A DNA stretch of 7,097 nucleotides from Rhodospirillales bacterium (GTDB lineage Bacteria; Pseudomonadota; Alphaproteobacteria; Rhodospirillales; UBA2165): positions 1 through 7,097 of the forward strand of contig JABMOP010000572.1 of assembly GCA_013204125.1 (NCBI GenBank), given 5' to 3'. Under the pieces are notes generated by a model that did no database searches, had not been told where the DNA came from, and was given only the letters and a program-made list of their open reading frames with translations. The translations under genes and the position numbers were made by a program. The first letter of the stretch is position 1. Each line of letters opens with the position of its first letter. This document shows, piece by piece, positions 6,193 through 7,097 of the stretch.

Positions 6193-7074
6193 ATGAATCC
6201 TAAGGTCATAACCGTCGGCGGCGGCGACGTCTCAGAGGTATCGATGGGCGGCAATTTGCCATTGGTATTCTTAGGCGGTCCTTGCGCCATTGAAAGCCGC
6301 ATCCACGCATTGATGATGGCCGAGCGCATCGCCGAAATATGCGCCAAGCTTGATATCGCCTGGATTTACAAATCCTGCTACGACAAAGATTGCCGCTCTT
6401 CGGTAACGTCGTTTCATGGCATCGGCATGGACGAAGGCCTTGGAATTCTTGGTGAAGTGCGCAGCCAATACGGCGTGCCGGTGGTCTGCGATTTTTCGGA
6501 CGCATCCTGGGCGGCTCAAACCGGCGCTGCGGTCGATATGATCCAGATCCCCGCCTATTTATGCCGCCAGACCCATATGCTGCGCGCCGCCGGCGAAACC
6601 GGAAAGCCGGTGCATTTAAAAAAGGGCCAGTTCATGAGCCCCTGGAATATGAAAAATTCGGTGCGCAAAATCGAAGCGACGGGGAATTCAAATATATTGC
6701 TGACCGACCGCGGCACGTTTTTCGGCTACAATATGCTGATAAACGATTACCGAAATTTCCCGATCATGGCGGAAACCGGCTACCCGGTTTGCCTGGACGC
6801 AACCCATTCCGTGCAGATGCCGACATCTATGGGCGATGTTTCCGGCGGCCAGCGGGAATTTATTCCGAACTTGGTGCGCGCCGCCGCCGGGTGCGGTATC
6901 AATGCGCTGTTCATGGAAGTGCACGACAACCCGAACGAAGCGCTTTCAGACCCGAATACGCAATTGGATATCCGCTATCTTGAAAATATACTGGCCCAGG
7001 CCAAAGCCATTCACGATGTACGGCTGGAACAACTGGAAAAATGGGGAGAGGACAGTGTCCACCTCGACGACTAG
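6193..7074 (+). CDS. KdsA-family 3-deoxy-ulosonate-8-phosphate synthase with altered acceptor-sugar motifs
   Basis: Family members condense phosphoenolpyruvate with arabinose 5-phosphate to Kdo-8-phosphate, for lipopolysaccharide or capsule. From ATG 6193 the protein has 293 residues, normal for KdsA. GGPCAIESR gives Cys31, the mark of the metal-dependent class; His205 (DATHS), Glu242 (FMEVH) and Asp253 (ALSD) complete the metal site. PEP-site residues are present: Lys60, Lys65, Arg68, Gln118 (IQIPAYLCRQT), Lys143 (KKGQF) and Arg173 (DRGTFFGY). Two conserved acceptor motifs differ. KANRSS reads KDCRSS (Asp66, Cys67), and DVHE reads DFSD (Ser102, Asp103). The alignment to Escherichia coli KdsA is gap-free over this part, with a constant offset of 5. 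So either it is a divergent KdsA, or a paralogue using another aldose phosphate. I leave the symbol blank for that reason. The next gene overlaps its 3' end. Confidence 0.88.
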   Translation: MNPKVITVGGGDVSEVSMGGNLPLVFLGGPCAIESRIHALMMAERIAEICAKLDIAWIYKSCYDKDCRSSVTSFHGIGMDEGLGILGEVRSQYGVPVVCDFSDASWAAQTGAAVDMIQIPAYLCRQTHMLRAAGETGKPVHLKKGQFMSPWNMKNSVRKIEATGNSNILLTDRGTFFGYNMLINDYRNFPIMAETGYPVCLDATHSVQMPTSMGDVSGGQREFIPNLVRAAAGCGINALFMEVHDNPNEALSDPNTQLDIRYLENILAQAKAIHDVRLEQLEKWGEDSVHLDD

Positions 7075-7097
7075 GACAATTGCCGACATTCTTTTAC
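7055..7097 (+). CDS. Start of an unidentified gene overlapping the KdsA-like gene (cut by the window edge)
   Basis: A GTG at 7055 opens a frame that stays open for 14 codons to the window end (VSTSTTRTIADILL). It overlaps the last 20 bases of the KdsA-like gene. GGGGAG (7043-7048) lies 6 bases upstream, a strong ribosome site embedded in the previous gene, which suggests translational coupling in one operon. Too little protein is visible to name a family. A TTG at 7080 in another frame is a weaker alternative. Confidence 0.5.
   Translation, partial: MSTSTTRTIADILL

Noticed and set aside
6193..7074. Calling the KdsA-like protein a DAHP synthase or sialic-acid-type synthase
   Set aside because: The SFDK-type segment, IPAYLCRQT, KKGQF, DRGTFFGY and SGGQRE motifs in that order are KdsA-type; DAHP synthases have KPRT in place of the KANRS region.

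Overview
The window looks like a chromosomal segment of an alphaproteobacterium, probably Rhodospirillales-like. This is inferred from the moderately high G+C, the codon choice and the gene types; it rests on no marker gene. It carries six substantial protein genes and the first codons of a seventh. No rRNA, tRNA, CRISPR array, insertion sequence or phage gene was seen.

Region 1 (1-2531) looks like a benzoyl-CoA catabolism module. A leftward boxC (benzoyl-CoA-dihydrodiol lyase, C-terminus beyond the left edge) is divergent from a rightward pair: a GNAT acetyltransferase and a cysteine-free Rrf2-family regulator. The gap between them holds a strong sigma70-type promoter reading into boxC (TTGACA, 17 bp, CATTAT). 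Abutting its -10 is a 28-bp imperfect palindrome, a good candidate operator. Rrf2 proteins are known to control benzoyl-CoA genes (BadM of Rhodopseudomonas palustris), and GNAT enzymes are known to inactivate aromatic acyl-CoA ligases. A locally regulated aerobic benzoyl-CoA (box) pathway is therefore a reasonable reading.

Region 2 (2528-6107) has a leftward membrane-anchored PAS-PAS hybrid histidine kinase. Its stop overlaps the rrf2 stop tail-to-tail. It is divergent from a rightward periplasmic type I (branched-chain amino acid/aromatic type) substrate-binding protein that has no permease or ATPase genes in view. The gap between them contains a perfect 6+6 bp palindrome and a 10-bp stem that covers the first start codon of the binding protein. 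The binding protein could deliver an aromatic acid to an ABC importer or feed a sensory system; the sequence does not decide.

Region 3 (6193-7097) has a KdsA (Kdo-8-phosphate synthase) family gene, followed by a translationally overlapping downstream gene cut by the right edge. The KdsA-like protein keeps the PEP and metal residues but has changed two normally invariant acceptor-sugar motifs (KANRSS to KDCRSS, DVHE to DFSD). It may be a paralogue making a different ulosonic acid phosphate. This is the most unusual protein signal in the window.
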